Assembly: GCF_022832375.1 (NCBI RefSeq)
Contig: NZ_JALHLG010000003.1
Span: forward strand, 372,001 to 436,000
DNA length: 64,000 nucleotides
Direction of reading: 5' to 3'
Origin: Novosphingobium beihaiense
GTDB lineage: Bacteria; Pseudomonadota; Alphaproteobacteria; Sphingomonadales; Sphingomonadaceae
Part shown: positions 29,213 through 39,838 of the stretch, piece after piece
Position numbering within the stretch: the first letter of the stretch is position 1
Layout of the letters: each line of letters begins with the position of its first letter
Notes under the pieces: generated by a model
The model's input: the letters and a program-made list of their open reading frames with translations, nothing else
Databases searched by the model: none
Told to the model about the DNA's origin: nothing
Made by a program: the position numbers and the translations under genes

Positions 29213-30117
29213 ACCCGGGCCTGCGTTTCGAAGAGCTGTTCGATCCGGCGTTTCTGGCCCGTCTGGAACCGTTCACGCTGCGCATCGCGCAAGCCCAGAA
29301 AGGCGGGCGGCTGGCGGACCAGAGAACGTCCGCCCGGGGCCAAGGCAGCGATTTCGCCGACTTCAAGCCCTATGTCGCGGGCGACGATCTGCGCGCGATC
29401 GACTGGAACATCTACCGGCGGCTGGGGCGCGCCTTCGTGAAAGTGTTCGAAGAACGGCAGGACATGCCGGTCTATTTCCTGCTCGATCTTTCCCGGTCGA
29501 TGTTTCTGGAAAACCCGCCGCGCATCCACGCCGCCTTGCGCGCCACTCTGGCGCTGGGCGCCATTGCCCTGTCGCAGCACGATTCGGTGAGCCTGTTCCC
29601 CTTCTCCGACAACATGACCATGGAGGCGCGCGGGATTTCCGGGCGGAACAACGTGATACAGATCGCCCGGCGGCTCTCCGGCCTGGAAGCGATGGGCGGC
29701 ACCGCACTGGCAGACAGCGCGTCCAAACTAGCGGCCATGAAACTGCGCCAGGGCCTTGTTGTCGTCGTCTCCGACTTTTTCGACGAAGCCGGGCTGGATT
29801 CCGTGCTGCGCAGTCTGGGGCGCCTGCCGCACCGTCTGCTGCTGGTCCAGCTCACCCGCGCCGCCGATGCCGATCCCAGCCTCGATCCGGACTTGTGGGG
29901 CGATGTTGCCATCGAGAACGGAGAGAATGACAGCCGCATCGAGCTGACCATCACCCCGCAATTGCTGGAACGCTACCGCTCCGCCTACCGCACGTTCAAC
30001 GATACGCTGGTGGATTTCGTACGCGGGCGCGGCACCGGCCTTATCCAGGTCGATGCCGGCAAGGACGTGCTGGATGCCCTGTCGCAGCACTTCACCGGCG
30101 GAGCGCTGACACTGTGA
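29209..30117 (+). CDS. DUF58 protein (MoxR-associated, vWA-like)
   Basis: This 302-residue cytoplasmic protein carries the DUF58 hallmark GSDFADFKPYVAGDDLRAIDWNIYRRLGR near residues 48-75. A vWA-like fold follows, with a MIDAS-type DLSRS (FLLDLSRSMFLE) and VVVSDFFDE. DUF58 proteins are the usual partners of MoxR AAA+ ATPases, which act as chaperones or activators of vWA proteins. Here moxR is about 12 kb away on the other strand. The start is a GTG overlapping the previous stop, with AAGGAG upstream. Confidence 0.9.
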   Translation: MNPGLRFEELFDPAFLARLEPFTLRIAQAQKGGRLADQRTSARGQGSDFADFKPYVAGDDLRAIDWNIYRRLGRAFVKVFEERQDMPVYFLLDLSRSMFLENPPRIHAALRATLALGAIALSQHDSVSLFPFSDNMTMEARGISGRNNVIQIARRLSGLEAMGGTALADSASKLAAMKLRQGLVVVVSDFFDEAGLDSVLRSLGRLPHRLLLVQLTRAADADPSLDPDLWGDVAIENGENDSRIELTITPQLLERYRSAYRTFNDTLVDFVRGRGTGLIQVDAGKDVLDALSQHFTGGALTL

Positions 30118-31781
30118 CGTTCGCAGGCCTGTCTCCCCTGGTGCTCGCCATCGGCGCGCCGGTCCTTGCCGCGATACTGTTCGCGCTTCAGCAGCTGCGC
30201 GTGCGGCACAAAACAGTGCGCCTGCCCGCCGCGATGCTCTGGGCACAAGCCGCGCGGGAAGCCCCGGCCCGGTCCCTGCGCGAACGGTTCCGCTACTGGC
30301 AGACTTTCCTGCTGGCTCTGGCCATTGCGCTGCTGCTGTGGCTGGGGGCGAGCCTGCCGCGCTTCGGCGGCACCGGCGAAGCGGGCTTTCACATCTTCTA
30401 TCTGGACAATTCCGCCGTGCTTTCCGGACGCGGCAGCTTTGCCGCCGCCCGCGCCGCGCTGCTGGCCGACGTTGCCGCCATCCCCGACGGCCGCCGCGAG
30501 GTCCGCCTTGGCGATGCGCAGGGAACGCTGCTGCTGGCGCGCGGAGAGAACGTGGCGCTGCTGGCCCATCGTCTCGGCACCGTTTCGGCGCAAGCGCGGC
30601 CTTCCGGTTTCGCGAACTGGGCTCCGCACGTTCCGGATGGCGCGGTATTGCACTATTATGGCGGCCCTTCCGCGCTCGACGCGGCGGCATCTGCGCCCAA
30701 AGGTGTGATGGTGTCCTATGGCTACCTCGCCCCGGCCGTGCCGGACAATCGCGGTATCGTGAACCTGGGCCTTGTACCGGCGGCATCGGGCGACTGGACC
30801 AAGGCAGACCTGCTGGTGGAAACGCTGGCGGCCGATGGATCCCCGGTGCCCCCGTCAGATCTCGTCTTCACTCGCGCGGGCAAACCGTTCCACCCTCGGA
30901 ACCTGCAGCCGCTTTCGCATAACCGCCTGTTGCTGCGCGGCCTCGACGCAGATGGATCGGTGGTCCGCGCCGCGCTTAAACATGGCGACGATTTTCCGGC
31001 GGACGACAGCGCCGCAATCCACCTTCCCAGCCGCGGCCCGATCGGCGTGGCCCTGGCACCCGACGTTCCGCGCGGGATCCGCAGTGTCGTCGAAGCAGAC
31101 CCGGCCCTCTATCCGGCACCGCCCGGCAAAGCCCGTGTCCTGATCCGCCGCGCGCAGGACAAGCCCGGCACCGCCCTGCCCGAGCTTGTCCTGACCGATG
31201 CCGCCTCCGGATCGGACAGCTTCCTGCTTGCCTGGCCGGGTGAGGACAGTGCCGCCGATCCCGCTCCCCAGCTTGCCGCGACCGGCCTTTCCGGCATCGA
31301 TACCGGCGCCCTCGCCGATAGTCTGCACCGCCGCGTCACGCTGGGCCTGAAACCGGCGGAACACCGGTCTGTCAGTGTGTGGAACGAGATCATCGCCCAG
31401 CCGGATTTCCGGCATTCCAGCGCGATGCCGCTGTTCGTTTCGCGCAGCCTGCGCTGGCTGGCCGGTCCCCAGCCCTGGCTGCCTTTCGCCAAAGCCGGTG
31501 CTCCGGTGCCCGAGGGAACCGCGCCCGGCCTCCGCCCGCTGGTGCCTGGCGGAGAAACAGTGCTGCCCGCGGCAGGCGAAGCGCGCATCGGCACGCTGCC
31601 GGTTCAGGTCTCGCTGCTTGACCGGGCCACCACGCTCGGAGCTGCGCACAAGGCCGAAGAGCCGATCTCGCATCCTTCCGGCACTCTGCCTGCAGACTGG
31701 CCCTTCTTCCTGATCTGCCTGGCTGCCGGGCTGCTTCTGGCGTTCGAATGGCGGCTCTACCGCAGGGGGCAGATGCCTTGA
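30114..31781 (+). CDS. BatA-domain membrane protein, degenerate vWA
   Basis: This 555-residue protein has an N-terminal BatA-type helix pair (LVLAIGAPVLAAILFALQQL, then WQTFLLALAIALLLWLGASL). The large domain that follows should be periplasmic. The vWA position reads FHIFYLDNSAVLSGRG, so the MIDAS motif DxSxS is not intact. A C-terminal helix (WPFFLICLAAGLLLAFEW) anchors the other end. It is presumably a structural partner of the intact vWA protein encoded next. The start is a GTG overlapping the DUF58 stop by 4 bp. Confidence 0.82.
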   Translation: MTFAGLSPLVLAIGAPVLAAILFALQQLRVRHKTVRLPAAMLWAQAAREAPARSLRERFRYWQTFLLALAIALLLWLGASLPRFGGTGEAGFHIFYLDNSAVLSGRGSFAAARAALLADVAAIPDGRREVRLGDAQGTLLLARGENVALLAHRLGTVSAQARPSGFANWAPHVPDGAVLHYYGGPSALDAAASAPKGVMVSYGYLAPAVPDNRGIVNLGLVPAASGDWTKADLLVETLAADGSPVPPSDLVFTRAGKPFHPRNLQPLSHNRLLLRGLDADGSVVRAALKHGDDFPADDSAAIHLPSRGPIGVALAPDVPRGIRSVVEADPALYPAPPGKARVLIRRAQDKPGTALPELVLTDAASGSDSFLLAWPGEDSAADPAPQLAATGLSGIDTGALADSLHRRVTLGLKPAEHRSVSVWNEIIAQPDFRHSSAMPLFVSRSLRWLAGPQPWLPFAKAGAPVPEGTAPGLRPLVPGGETVLPAAGEARIGTLPVQVSLLDRATTLGAAHKAEEPISHPSGTLPADWPFFLICLAAGLLLAFEWRLYRRGQMP

Positions 31782-34258
31782 GCTTTGCCGCGCTCTTCCC
31801 CTATGCGGGTGTGCTCCTGCTGCTGCTGCCGCTTCTCTGGCTCCAGCGCGGACGCAGCCTGCCGGTCGTGCACAAGATCCTGCGCACTGCGATCTTCGCC
31901 TGCCTCATCCTTGCTCTCATGCAGCCCAGCGTTCTGAGCGAAACGCACAGCCGCCTGCAGATCACCGTGCTGGACCAGCGGGACAGCCTTTCCCCCCATG
32001 CGCGCGAACAGGCCCGCGCCATGCTTGCCCGGCTGCGCGCCGGGATGCCGTCGGGCAGCGATCTGGTGGTTCTGCAACTGGGCGGCACGCCCGTCCCCGC
32101 CAGCGGTGGCAGGGTCATCATGGCCGCCGATCCCGGTTCGCTCTCGAAAACGCTGGATCAGGCCCTGGCACTCGTCCCGCAGGGGCGTTCCGCCGCGCTC
32201 ACGCTGATCACCAATGGCCTCTCGCGCGATAGCCACTGGGGACAGGCGATACAGGGGCTGGTCTCTCGCGGTATTGCCGTGAACACGATTGGCCTGCCCC
32301 AGGCAGAACGGGCGCCGTTCATAGCCGGTCTTACCATTCCCCCTGTGCGCGCCGGTGCACAGGCCCGGGCCACTATCGATGTGGACGGGAACGGGCGCGG
32401 GCTCTCGCTGGCGCTCTACAGCGGAAAGACGCTGCTCGCGCGCTCCCCCGTCTTTGACGCAGACGGGACCGCCCGGATCACTGTCCCCTTCACGGCAGGC
32501 CCCGCCGGTTTCACCCCGCTGCGCGCCGTGCTGGAAAGCGGCACCGGCACGGATTCCGTGCAGACAACGCTGGCCGTGCAGGACCCGCTTTCGATCCTGT
32601 ACCTTGGCCAGCGCCAGCAAGGCGGCGCAGCGGCGCTTCAGGCCCTGCTCGGCAAAGGCTTCGCTGTCGAGGCGCACACACCGGGCAGCCTGCCTGCCTC
32701 GTTCGGCTTCGAGGCCTACCGCGCGGTCATGATCGACGATCTGCCCGCCGCGCGCCTGCCCGCCCCCGTGCAGCGCGATCTCCTCAGCCAGGTCGCGCAA
32801 GGGCGCACCGGTCTGTTCTATTCGGGCGGAGAGGATGCCTTCGGCCCCGGCGGCTATGCCCATTCTCCACTGGCGGAAGCCCTGCCCGTTACGCTGAAGC
32901 AGGAAGACAAACTGGAAAAGCCCAGCGTCGCGCTGGCCATCGTGATCGACACCTCGGGATCGATGCAGGGGCAGGCGCTGGATCTTGCCAAGCAAGTGGC
33001 CCGTTTCACCGTGCAGACCCTGACCCGGCAGGACAGCGTGGGCGTCGTCGAATTCTACGGCGCGCGCCAGTGGTCGGTGCCGATGCAGCCCGCGCGGGAT
33101 ATCCCGGAAGTCGAGCGCGCTATCGGGCGCATGCAGGCCAATGGCGGCTCGGTGCTCTATCCCGCTATCCAGGAGGCCTATTTCGGCCTCAAGAACGCCG
33201 ACGCCCGCTACAAGCATATCCTCGTCATCTCGGACGCCGGGGTGGAAGAAGCACGCTACGAGCAGTTGCTGCGCCATATCGCACAGGACCGGGTGAACGT
33301 CTCCACCGTCCTGGTCGGGCAGAACCCGGAAGGCGAAGAGCGGATGGCCGAATGGGCACGCTGGGGCCAGGGCCGCTACTATGCCGTCACGGACGAGACC
33401 AGCATCGTGCAGCCGCGCTTCAACGATCCGCAAGTGAAGCCGAGCCCGGGCTACAAACACGGGCGCTTTGCACTGACCGCGCCAGACGGCAACGGCTGGT
33501 GGGGCGGCATGAGCCTCTCCGCGATGCCGCCGCTGTCAGGCTATGCTGCTGCCGGGAAGCGGGCAGAAGCGCAAACCCTGCTGACCGCGCCGAACGGCGA
33601 TCCGGTTCTGGCCACCCGGCCCTATGGCGCCGGGCGCGTCACCGCACTGATGACCGAACCGGCCGGACAAGGCACGGCAAGCTGGCGCGGATGGAAGGGT
33701 TACGGCCAATGGCTGGGCCGCGTGCTGGCCCGCACGGCAGATCAACAGAGCGGCCTTGCGCTGAGCCTCCAGCGCCGTTTCGGCAGGCTGGCGATCACGC
33801 TGCGTACCGCGCCGGAAACCGCAACGGCACAAACACCGCAAGTCAGCATCCTTGATGAATCCGGAGCCGCTGAGCCGCTTCCCGGCGGTCTGGAAGAGCG
33901 CGCGCCAGGCCTGTTCACGGCCGATATCGCTTTTCCGGCTGACCGTACCGCCGAAGTGGAAGCCCGCCTTGGCAACCTCGTGGCGCGCGCGGCGGACCGC
34001 CCGCGCTCGGATGTTTCCGCTGCCGCCCGCATGCCCGTATCCGGAGCGCTGCCGCTGGCCAGCCTTTCCCGGGCTACCGGCGGCGTCCATGCCGAGAATG
34101 CTGAAAGCCTGATGGCGCAGGCGGACAAGGCAGACGTCAAGGGACAGGGAACTCTGACCGCTTTCAACTTGTGGAGCCCGCTTCTGCTGCTTGCCCTTGC
34201 CCTCTATCTGATCGAGCTGGCCTATCGCCGCTGGCCCACACGGCGGGGCGCGGCATAA
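31778..34258 (+). CDS. vWA-domain membrane protein (BatB/YegL-type) with intact MIDAS
   Basis: The TTG at 31778 overlaps the previous stop and has AGGGGG upstream; it gives 826 residues. Two N-terminal membrane helices precede a large extracytoplasmic part. This contains a glutamine-amidotransferase-like segment (about residues 250-370) and then a vWA domain with VIDTSGSMQGQALDLAKQV (MIDAS DTSGS) and NGGSVLYPAIQEAYFGL. A C-terminal helix (LLLLALALYLIELAYRRW) ends the protein. The intact MIDAS suggests a metal-dependent protein-protein interaction that MoxR could remodel. Confidence 0.87.
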   Translation: MSFAALFPYAGVLLLLLPLLWLQRGRSLPVVHKILRTAIFACLILALMQPSVLSETHSRLQITVLDQRDSLSPHAREQARAMLARLRAGMPSGSDLVVLQLGGTPVPASGGRVIMAADPGSLSKTLDQALALVPQGRSAALTLITNGLSRDSHWGQAIQGLVSRGIAVNTIGLPQAERAPFIAGLTIPPVRAGAQARATIDVDGNGRGLSLALYSGKTLLARSPVFDADGTARITVPFTAGPAGFTPLRAVLESGTGTDSVQTTLAVQDPLSILYLGQRQQGGAAALQALLGKGFAVEAHTPGSLPASFGFEAYRAVMIDDLPAARLPAPVQRDLLSQVAQGRTGLFYSGGEDAFGPGGYAHSPLAEALPVTLKQEDKLEKPSVALAIVIDTSGSMQGQALDLAKQVARFTVQTLTRQDSVGVVEFYGARQWSVPMQPARDIPEVERAIGRMQANGGSVLYPAIQEAYFGLKNADARYKHILVISDAGVEEARYEQLLRHIAQDRVNVSTVLVGQNPEGEERMAEWARWGQGRYYAVTDETSIVQPRFNDPQVKPSPGYKHGRFALTAPDGNGWWGGMSLSAMPPLSGYAAAGKRAEAQTLLTAPNGDPVLATRPYGAGRVTALMTEPAGQGTASWRGWKGYGQWLGRVLARTADQQSGLALSLQRRFGRLAITLRTAPETATAQTPQVSILDESGAAEPLPGGLEERAPGLFTADIAFPADRTAEVEARLGNLVARAADRPRSDVSAAARMPVSGALPLASLSRATGGVHAENAESLMAQADKADVKGQGTLTAFNLWSPLLLLALALYLIELAYRRWPTRRGAA

Positions 34259-37200
34259 TGCCCCCGATGAAACCTTTCCGCTCCCGCAAGCTGGCTTTCG
34301 CGGCAAGTCTCTCTCTGGGCACGGCACTCAGCACCGCGCTGCCCCTGCCTGCCGCTGCAGCGGACGCCGCCACGCCCGCCACCACGCCCGGCAACACGAT
34401 GGAACGAGCCTCCGCGCTGTACCGTCAGGCGGTTTTGGGAGAGGGGCTGGAAGCGCTCTACGCCGGACTGGAAGGCAAAGCCGCCGCTGCAGGCTCTCCG
34501 CAGAATGCCGCCGCCTTCCTGCTGACGCGCGCAGCCGTGCGCTGGCAGGCAGGCGATGCCAATGGCGCGATGGCCGATACGGACCGGGCCATCGCTCTCG
34601 ATCCGCGATACGAAGCCTGCCTGCTGAAAGCCCGCCTGCTCGACGCGCAGGGCAAGACGGCAGGCGCCGCCACCTGGTATCGCAAGGCCCTGCCGCTGGC
34701 CCGCACACAGCCAGAGCGCGACGGGCTGAACCTGCGCCTTGCACTGATCGCGGCGATGCGCACGCCGGATGCGCTGGCTTCCTATGCCCGCTCTCCGGAA
34801 GCACCTCGGGACAACCTTGCCACCGTGCTGGCCCTGCTCGGCCGGACCGGCGAAGCGCTCGATCTGCAATCGCAAGATAGCGCCGCGCCGCGCAGCTATG
34901 CCGATAACATCCGCCTTGCCGACTGGGCCATGGCGGCAGGCCGCACCGGTGCGGCCCGCACTTATGCCTGGTCCGCTTATGCGCAGGCAGACAAGGCCGA
35001 AGACCGCAGCTACGCCCTTGCGCTGGTGGCCGAAGCCTATCGCAAGGCAGGCGATCTGCCAGATGCTACCGCCGATCTGGCCACGCGGCAGGATTCCCCG
35101 CAGCTGGAGCAGGCGCGCGTAGACCTGTTGCTGGAAACAGGCCGCTTCGACGAAGCCATCGCCAAAGTCTCGGCCTCGCGCGATCCGCAGCTTCGCCGCC
35201 GCTTGCCCGGCATTCTGGACCTTGCCGGACGCAAGGACCAGCTCATCGCCGAGTACCGCAGACTGATCGCCGCTGAGCCTGCCACGGCGAAATGGTACAC
35301 CGCGCTTGCGCTGCTCTATATGGGGCAAGGCAATACGCAGGCGGCCGAAGCGGTGTACAAGCCGCTTTTCTCCCGCCCGGGCACGGATATCGCCGTGCTG
35401 ACCGGCGCCGCGCGGGACATGGTGGCGATGGGGCTTTCCGATGCCGCCCTGCGCGCGATTACCGCCTTGCAGGACAAGCCCGCCTTCACGGTTTCCGTCG
35501 GCTTTTTCCTTGTCGACACTTATCGTGCGCAGGGCGAGGACGCAAAAGCGCTGGACATGCTGGCCCGGCTGGACACGCAGCTGCCCCCGGCCTCCACGCG
35601 CCGTATCGATCTGGCCGACAGCTATGAGGCGCTGGGGCAGCGCGGCCGGTCCTATGCCATCCTGCAAGCCCTCGAACGCGCCCGTCCCGCGCTCGACTAT
35701 GACCAGCTGGTCCACATCGCCCGCCTCGCCACCGAAACCGGCCACGATGCGGATGCTCTGGCCCGCTGGCAGAAGTTGCGCCGGTCAACCGATCTGCCCG
35801 CGCGCAAGGGCTATCTTGAAAAACAGGTCATCGCCAGCGCGGACAAGCTCGGCCAGCTCGATGCCATGGCCGGGCGGCTGGATGCAAAGCTGGCCGCAGG
35901 CACGATGGGGCGGGACGATCTGGATCTGCTGGTCGCGATCCGCCTGAACCAGCGGGATCGCGCCGCGGCGGTTTCCGCCGTCGAACGCTTTGCCCGCGAC
36001 AGCGGCACGGGAGACATCGCAAGGCTCAAGCAGCTTTCCACGGTGTACTTGCGCCTTCAGGACGACGCCGGGCTGGAACGCACGCTGCAGGATCTGGTCC
36101 GCGACGATCCCGCCCATGCCGAAGTCTACTTGCGCCAGCTCACGCTCAATGCCGTGCGCAATCCTCCGGCCACGCAAACGCCGGAAGAACAGGCCCGGCA
36201 TCTGCAAGACCTGCTGGCCCGGCTCGATGCCGTGGCGGGCATGGACCGCACAGACCTCACGCGGTTTTCCGCAGGCGTCTATGCCATGGCCTCCCTCGAC
36301 GATAGGGCGATCGCGCAATACCGCCGTCTGGCCGCCATGGCCCCGGACGACATCGATGCCCGTGCGCAACTGGCGGATACGCTGGGCAAGGCGGACCGCC
36401 AGCAGGAAGCCATCGCGCTGCTGCAATACGCCATCGAAACACAGACCGGCGAAGACGGCTTCATCGCGGCGGTCAACACCCTGCTCGACGTGGCTTCTCA
36501 GGATGCAGGCAGACTGCAGGGCGCTGGCGGCACCCAGTCGCCACGGCTGATCCTTGCCTGGGCGCGGCGCAAGGTGCTGGAACGGATCGCCCGCGACGGC
36601 GAGGATGCCGGGCTGGACACCGTGTTGGCCGATCTGGCGCAGCAGGAAGGCAATTTCACGCAGCAGTTGCGGGCCTATGATGCCTTGCTCGCCGTTGCCG
36701 GAGACCAGCGGCCCACTGTCCTGCGCCAGCTGGTAACGCTGACGTCGGGCAGCGATCCTTCGGGCAGCAGCGCCGGGCCGGTGCTAGGCGATGCCGCACG
36801 CAAGGTAGCCTATGGCCGCCGCCTGCTGGCGCTTGGCCGCGAATACCCGCCTGAGCTCTATGCCGATCTCGGCCGCGCCCTGCTCGGCCAGGGCGACGTG
36901 CCCGGCGCGGAACGCGCTTTCGCCATGATGGACGACATGGGCGGGCTGGTGAACATCGACCAGATCAAGGGGCAGGCCTATGCCAGCCAGGGCTACACCG
37001 CCAAGGCGCTGGACAATTACAGCCGCGCCCTGCTGCGAGACCGCAACAGCCTTGCCCTCATCGTCCAGACCTCGATCCTGCGCGAGCAGACGGGCGACGC
37101 CCCGCGCGCGCATGACTGGTATCAGCATGCTCTTGAACGGCTCGTGCGTACCCAGCCGCTCACCGGCGATACCGGCAACGACACCGCGCTGGACGTTACC

Positions 37201-39831
37201 CAGTATTTCGAAACGCTGACCGAAGGCTTCCTGCTGACATGGCCACAGGATGACGCGGGGCAGCGTGCGGACCTGAACGCGCTGTCCACACTCTTTGCCG
37301 AAGCTGCCGCCAGCGCCGGTCCCGCCGCCGGGCAGCCTCTTGCCGCCTATCCCCGCCTGGCCCTTGCCGTCAGGCTCAACCGCCGGGTGGCCGCTGCCCG
37401 GAACGCCTTTGGCTGGATCGCGCCGATGGAGGCCCGGCTGGCGCGGCTGTTCCCGCATGATCCGGACACGCTTCGCAATGCCGCCCTGTACCGCGATCTG
37501 GTGGGGCTGCGATCCGGTACAGCCGGAGCCGGAACGGACGATGCGCGCTGGCCGATGCAGGATCTGGACCGGCAGGCCCAGGATACGGGCAATGCCGCCT
37601 TGTCACTCGCGCTGGTTCTGGCCAGCGGTGATCCAGCGGCAGTGTCCGCTCTGGCGCAGCAAGCCATTGCAGCCGAAGCCGGCCGCCGCAGCAACGCCTC
37701 CAGACCCGCGCGCCTCGCACAAGGGGCGGCACCGGAGACGCCGCTGCTCTTCGGCCTGCTTTACGAAGCGGCCGGGTGGCTCGACCGCAGCCAGGTCGAA
37801 ACCCTGATCCTCGAACCGCTGGGCCGCACGGCCTTCCACGACGAAGCGCTCTATGACCTCTACCGCGCTGCGCCATCGCGCTACAAACGGCTGGAGGCGC
37901 TCGCAGGCCACCCGCTGATCAGCGGGGACCGGCTGGTGAGCCTGATCACCGATCACAGTGGAGGCCGCCTGCCGCTGTGGGGCACGCTCGGGCAGGAACG
38001 CATGACCGTGGATGAGCTGACGGCAGCCGCCACCTCGCGCCTTTCACGCGAACAGGAACTGGCGCTCTATGAGCGGCTGGTTGCCCGCATGGCGGAAACG
38101 GGCGGGGAGTCGGTGCTGCAAGGGCCGCTGGTGGCGGACCTCTTGCGGGCGCCGCTCGATGCCGGGCAGCAAGCCCGGCTGGCTGCGGCACTGGAGCGGG
38201 AGATCGATTTCGACCGCGATCCGCAAAACCGCACGGCCAGCCGCATCGCGCCCAAGCTGCTGGTGCTCGATGCCCTCCCGGCCAACCGCCCCCTGCTGCT
38301 GCGCGCCGCCGGAATGGTGGCGAACCGTTATCCCGACGGGCGCGATCTGCCCCGGCTGCTGGAATCCTGGTTCGCCGGCCGCCATGACGAGGCCTACCGG
38401 CTGCTCGCCGCCCTGCAGGCCCGCACCCGCGCGAACGATCCAGGCTCCAGCTATGCCGCCCGGATCACCCGGCGCTATTTCAGCGACGAAGCCGCCGCTT
38501 CGGTGGAGGATTTCCTCAAGACACCCGTTCCCAGCCAGGAGGCCGCGCAGGCCTTTTACCGCGAACATGTGCTGGCTGTGGTCAACACGCCGCAGGCCCC
38601 CGGCCCGGACGACCTGCGGCGCTACTACGAAAAGCTGCTTTCCACCGATACGCAGAACCCGGCCTGGCTGTCCGGGCTGCTTTCGATCGAATTCACGCAA
38701 GGCAATCTGGCAGGCCTCGTCAAACGCCTTGCCCCCTATGCCGCGCAGCACAGCGACGATGCGGAGGCGGCATCCGTTCTTCAAATCGCCTACCTGCTGC
38801 AAGGGCAGCCGCAGGCCGCCCAGGCCGTGGCCAGCAGCAGCGGAATCGATGTGAACGATCCGGGCTGGCTGGCCGAGATGATCAATCGCAGCAGCTCCGT
38901 CCGGCAGACGCCGGAACCGGATATGCGCGGGCTTTTCGCCCAGCTCTATGGCCGCTGGCGCGAGCAGACACCGCAGGCACCTGTCATAGCGCAAGTCGAA
39001 CAGAGCATGGCGCGCGACAACGCCCCGCAAGACGGCAGCGCCACTGCCCTGCTCGCGCCGCTGACCCGGGCCTTGGCGCGCAATCCGCAAGAGGCTGCCT
39101 CCGCGCTGCGCGGGCTATGGCGTGCAACCGCCGAAGGCATCGATCAGGGGCCGAGCGATCTGCCCTCCCGCCCCGCCCTTGTCGAAGCGCTGGTGCAGGC
39201 CACCGCCTCCAGCGATCCATCGTTGCTGGACAGCATGGCGCGCCAGCCCGCGATCGCCGGTGAACTCGACAAGTTCCTTTCGGTGATGGCGCCCGATGCG
39301 CGGACCGAGAACTGGCCGCTCTATCAGCTCCTCGCCGCCCTGCTGGCCGCCGAAGGGCAGGCCGCACCCCGGCTGGCCCGCCTGACCGCATCGCTGGAAG
39401 ACACCTCTCCCTCCGCCCATGCTGTGCGGCTCCTGACGGCGCTTGCCAATCGCACCGGCCTCGTGCCTGACCGTGCCATGCTGCAACGCCTGACCGCGCG
39501 GCTGCGGGACATGCCCGCGCTCGGGCCGGAAGAGCGTGTCGCGCTCGCCCGCCTCTATGCCCGCGGCGGCGCCTTCGAGACCGCGGGGCTGTTGCTGGAA
39601 GCATCGGGCTTGCAGTCGACCACGCAATACATACCGGCGGACCGGCGCAACGCCCTCTTCGCAGGGATCTCCGCCGCGCTGGGGCAATGGCCGGACCGGA
39701 ACGCGGCCAGGCGCACATATACCCGGATCGCCGATGCGCTGACGGCCCAGCAGGGCGGCCCGCCTCTGCCCGGCGCCGATACGAAGGACCGCCTGATCCT
39801 CCCTCCCCTGCAAGGCGGGAACGTGCAATAG
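34258..39831 (+). CDS. Giant periplasmic TPR-repeat protein (about 1857 aa)
   Basis: The ATG at 34258 overlaps the TAA of the vWA gene; ATG 34267 is equally possible. The signal peptide is KLAFAASLSLGTALSTALPL, ending near AAAADA. The rest is helical repeat sequence with many TPR-like pairs, for example AAAFLLTRAAVRWQAGDANG followed by ALDPRYEACLLKARLLDAQG. No enzymatic motif is visible. TPR proteins accompany Bat proteins in many bacteria and are thought to scaffold complexes in the periplasm; the size here is exceptional. It is followed 7 bp later by a histidine kinase gene. Confidence 0.87.
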   Translation: MPPMKPFRSRKLAFAASLSLGTALSTALPLPAAAADAATPATTPGNTMERASALYRQAVLGEGLEALYAGLEGKAAAAGSPQNAAAFLLTRAAVRWQAGDANGAMADTDRAIALDPRYEACLLKARLLDAQGKTAGAATWYRKALPLARTQPERDGLNLRLALIAAMRTPDALASYARSPEAPRDNLATVLALLGRTGEALDLQSQDSAAPRSYADNIRLADWAMAAGRTGAARTYAWSAYAQADKAEDRSYALALVAEAYRKAGDLPDATADLATRQDSPQLEQARVDLLLETGRFDEAIAKVSASRDPQLRRRLPGILDLAGRKDQLIAEYRRLIAAEPATAKWYTALALLYMGQGNTQAAEAVYKPLFSRPGTDIAVLTGAARDMVAMGLSDAALRAITALQDKPAFTVSVGFFLVDTYRAQGEDAKALDMLARLDTQLPPASTRRIDLADSYEALGQRGRSYAILQALERARPALDYDQLVHIARLATETGHDADALARWQKLRRSTDLPARKGYLEKQVIASADKLGQLDAMAGRLDAKLAAGTMGRDDLDLLVAIRLNQRDRAAAVSAVERFARDSGTGDIARLKQLSTVYLRLQDDAGLERTLQDLVRDDPAHAEVYLRQLTLNAVRNPPATQTPEEQARHLQDLLARLDAVAGMDRTDLTRFSAGVYAMASLDDRAIAQYRRLAAMAPDDIDARAQLADTLGKADRQQEAIALLQYAIETQTGEDGFIAAVNTLLDVASQDAGRLQGAGGTQSPRLILAWARRKVLERIARDGEDAGLDTVLADLAQQEGNFTQQLRAYDALLAVAGDQRPTVLRQLVTLTSGSDPSGSSAGPVLGDAARKVAYGRRLLALGREYPPELYADLGRALLGQGDVPGAERAFAMMDDMGGLVNIDQIKGQAYASQGYTAKALDNYSRALLRDRNSLALIVQTSILREQTGDAPRAHDWYQHALERLVRTQPLTGDTGNDTALDVTQYFETLTEGFLLTWPQDDAGQRADLNALSTLFAEAAASAGPAAGQPLAAYPRLALAVRLNRRVAAARNAFGWIAPMEARLARLFPHDPDTLRNAALYRDLVGLRSGTAGAGTDDARWPMQDLDRQAQDTGNAALSLALVLASGDPAAVSALAQQAIAAEAGRRSNASRPARLAQGAAPETPLLFGLLYEAAGWLDRSQVETLILEPLGRTAFHDEALYDLYRAAPSRYKRLEALAGHPLISGDRLVSLITDHSGGRLPLWGTLGQERMTVDELTAAATSRLSREQELALYERLVARMAETGGESVLQGPLVADLLRAPLDAGQQARLAAALEREIDFDRDPQNRTASRIAPKLLVLDALPANRPLLLRAAGMVANRYPDGRDLPRLLESWFAGRHDEAYRLLAALQARTRANDPGSSYAARITRRYFSDEAAASVEDFLKTPVPSQEAAQAFYREHVLAVVNTPQAPGPDDLRRYYEKLLSTDTQNPAWLSGLLSIEFTQGNLAGLVKRLAPYAAQHSDDAEAASVLQIAYLLQGQPQAAQAVASSSGIDVNDPGWLAEMINRSSSVRQTPEPDMRGLFAQLYGRWREQTPQAPVIAQVEQSMARDNAPQDGSATALLAPLTRALARNPQEAASALRGLWRATAEGIDQGPSDLPSRPALVEALVQATASSDPSLLDSMARQPAIAGELDKFLSVMAPDARTENWPLYQLLAALLAAEGQAAPRLARLTASLEDTSPSAHAVRLLTALANRTGLVPDRAMLQRLTARLRDMPALGPEERVALARLYARGGAFETAGLLLEASGLQSTTQYIPADRRNALFAGISAALGQWPDRNAARRTYTRIADALTAQQGGPPLPGADTKDRLILPPLQGGNVQ

Positions 39832-39838
39832 GAAAGGC

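Noticed and set aside
34171..34257. Upstream in-frame extension of the giant TPR protein
   Set aside because: It lies within the vWA gene and would place the clear signal peptide inside the chain.
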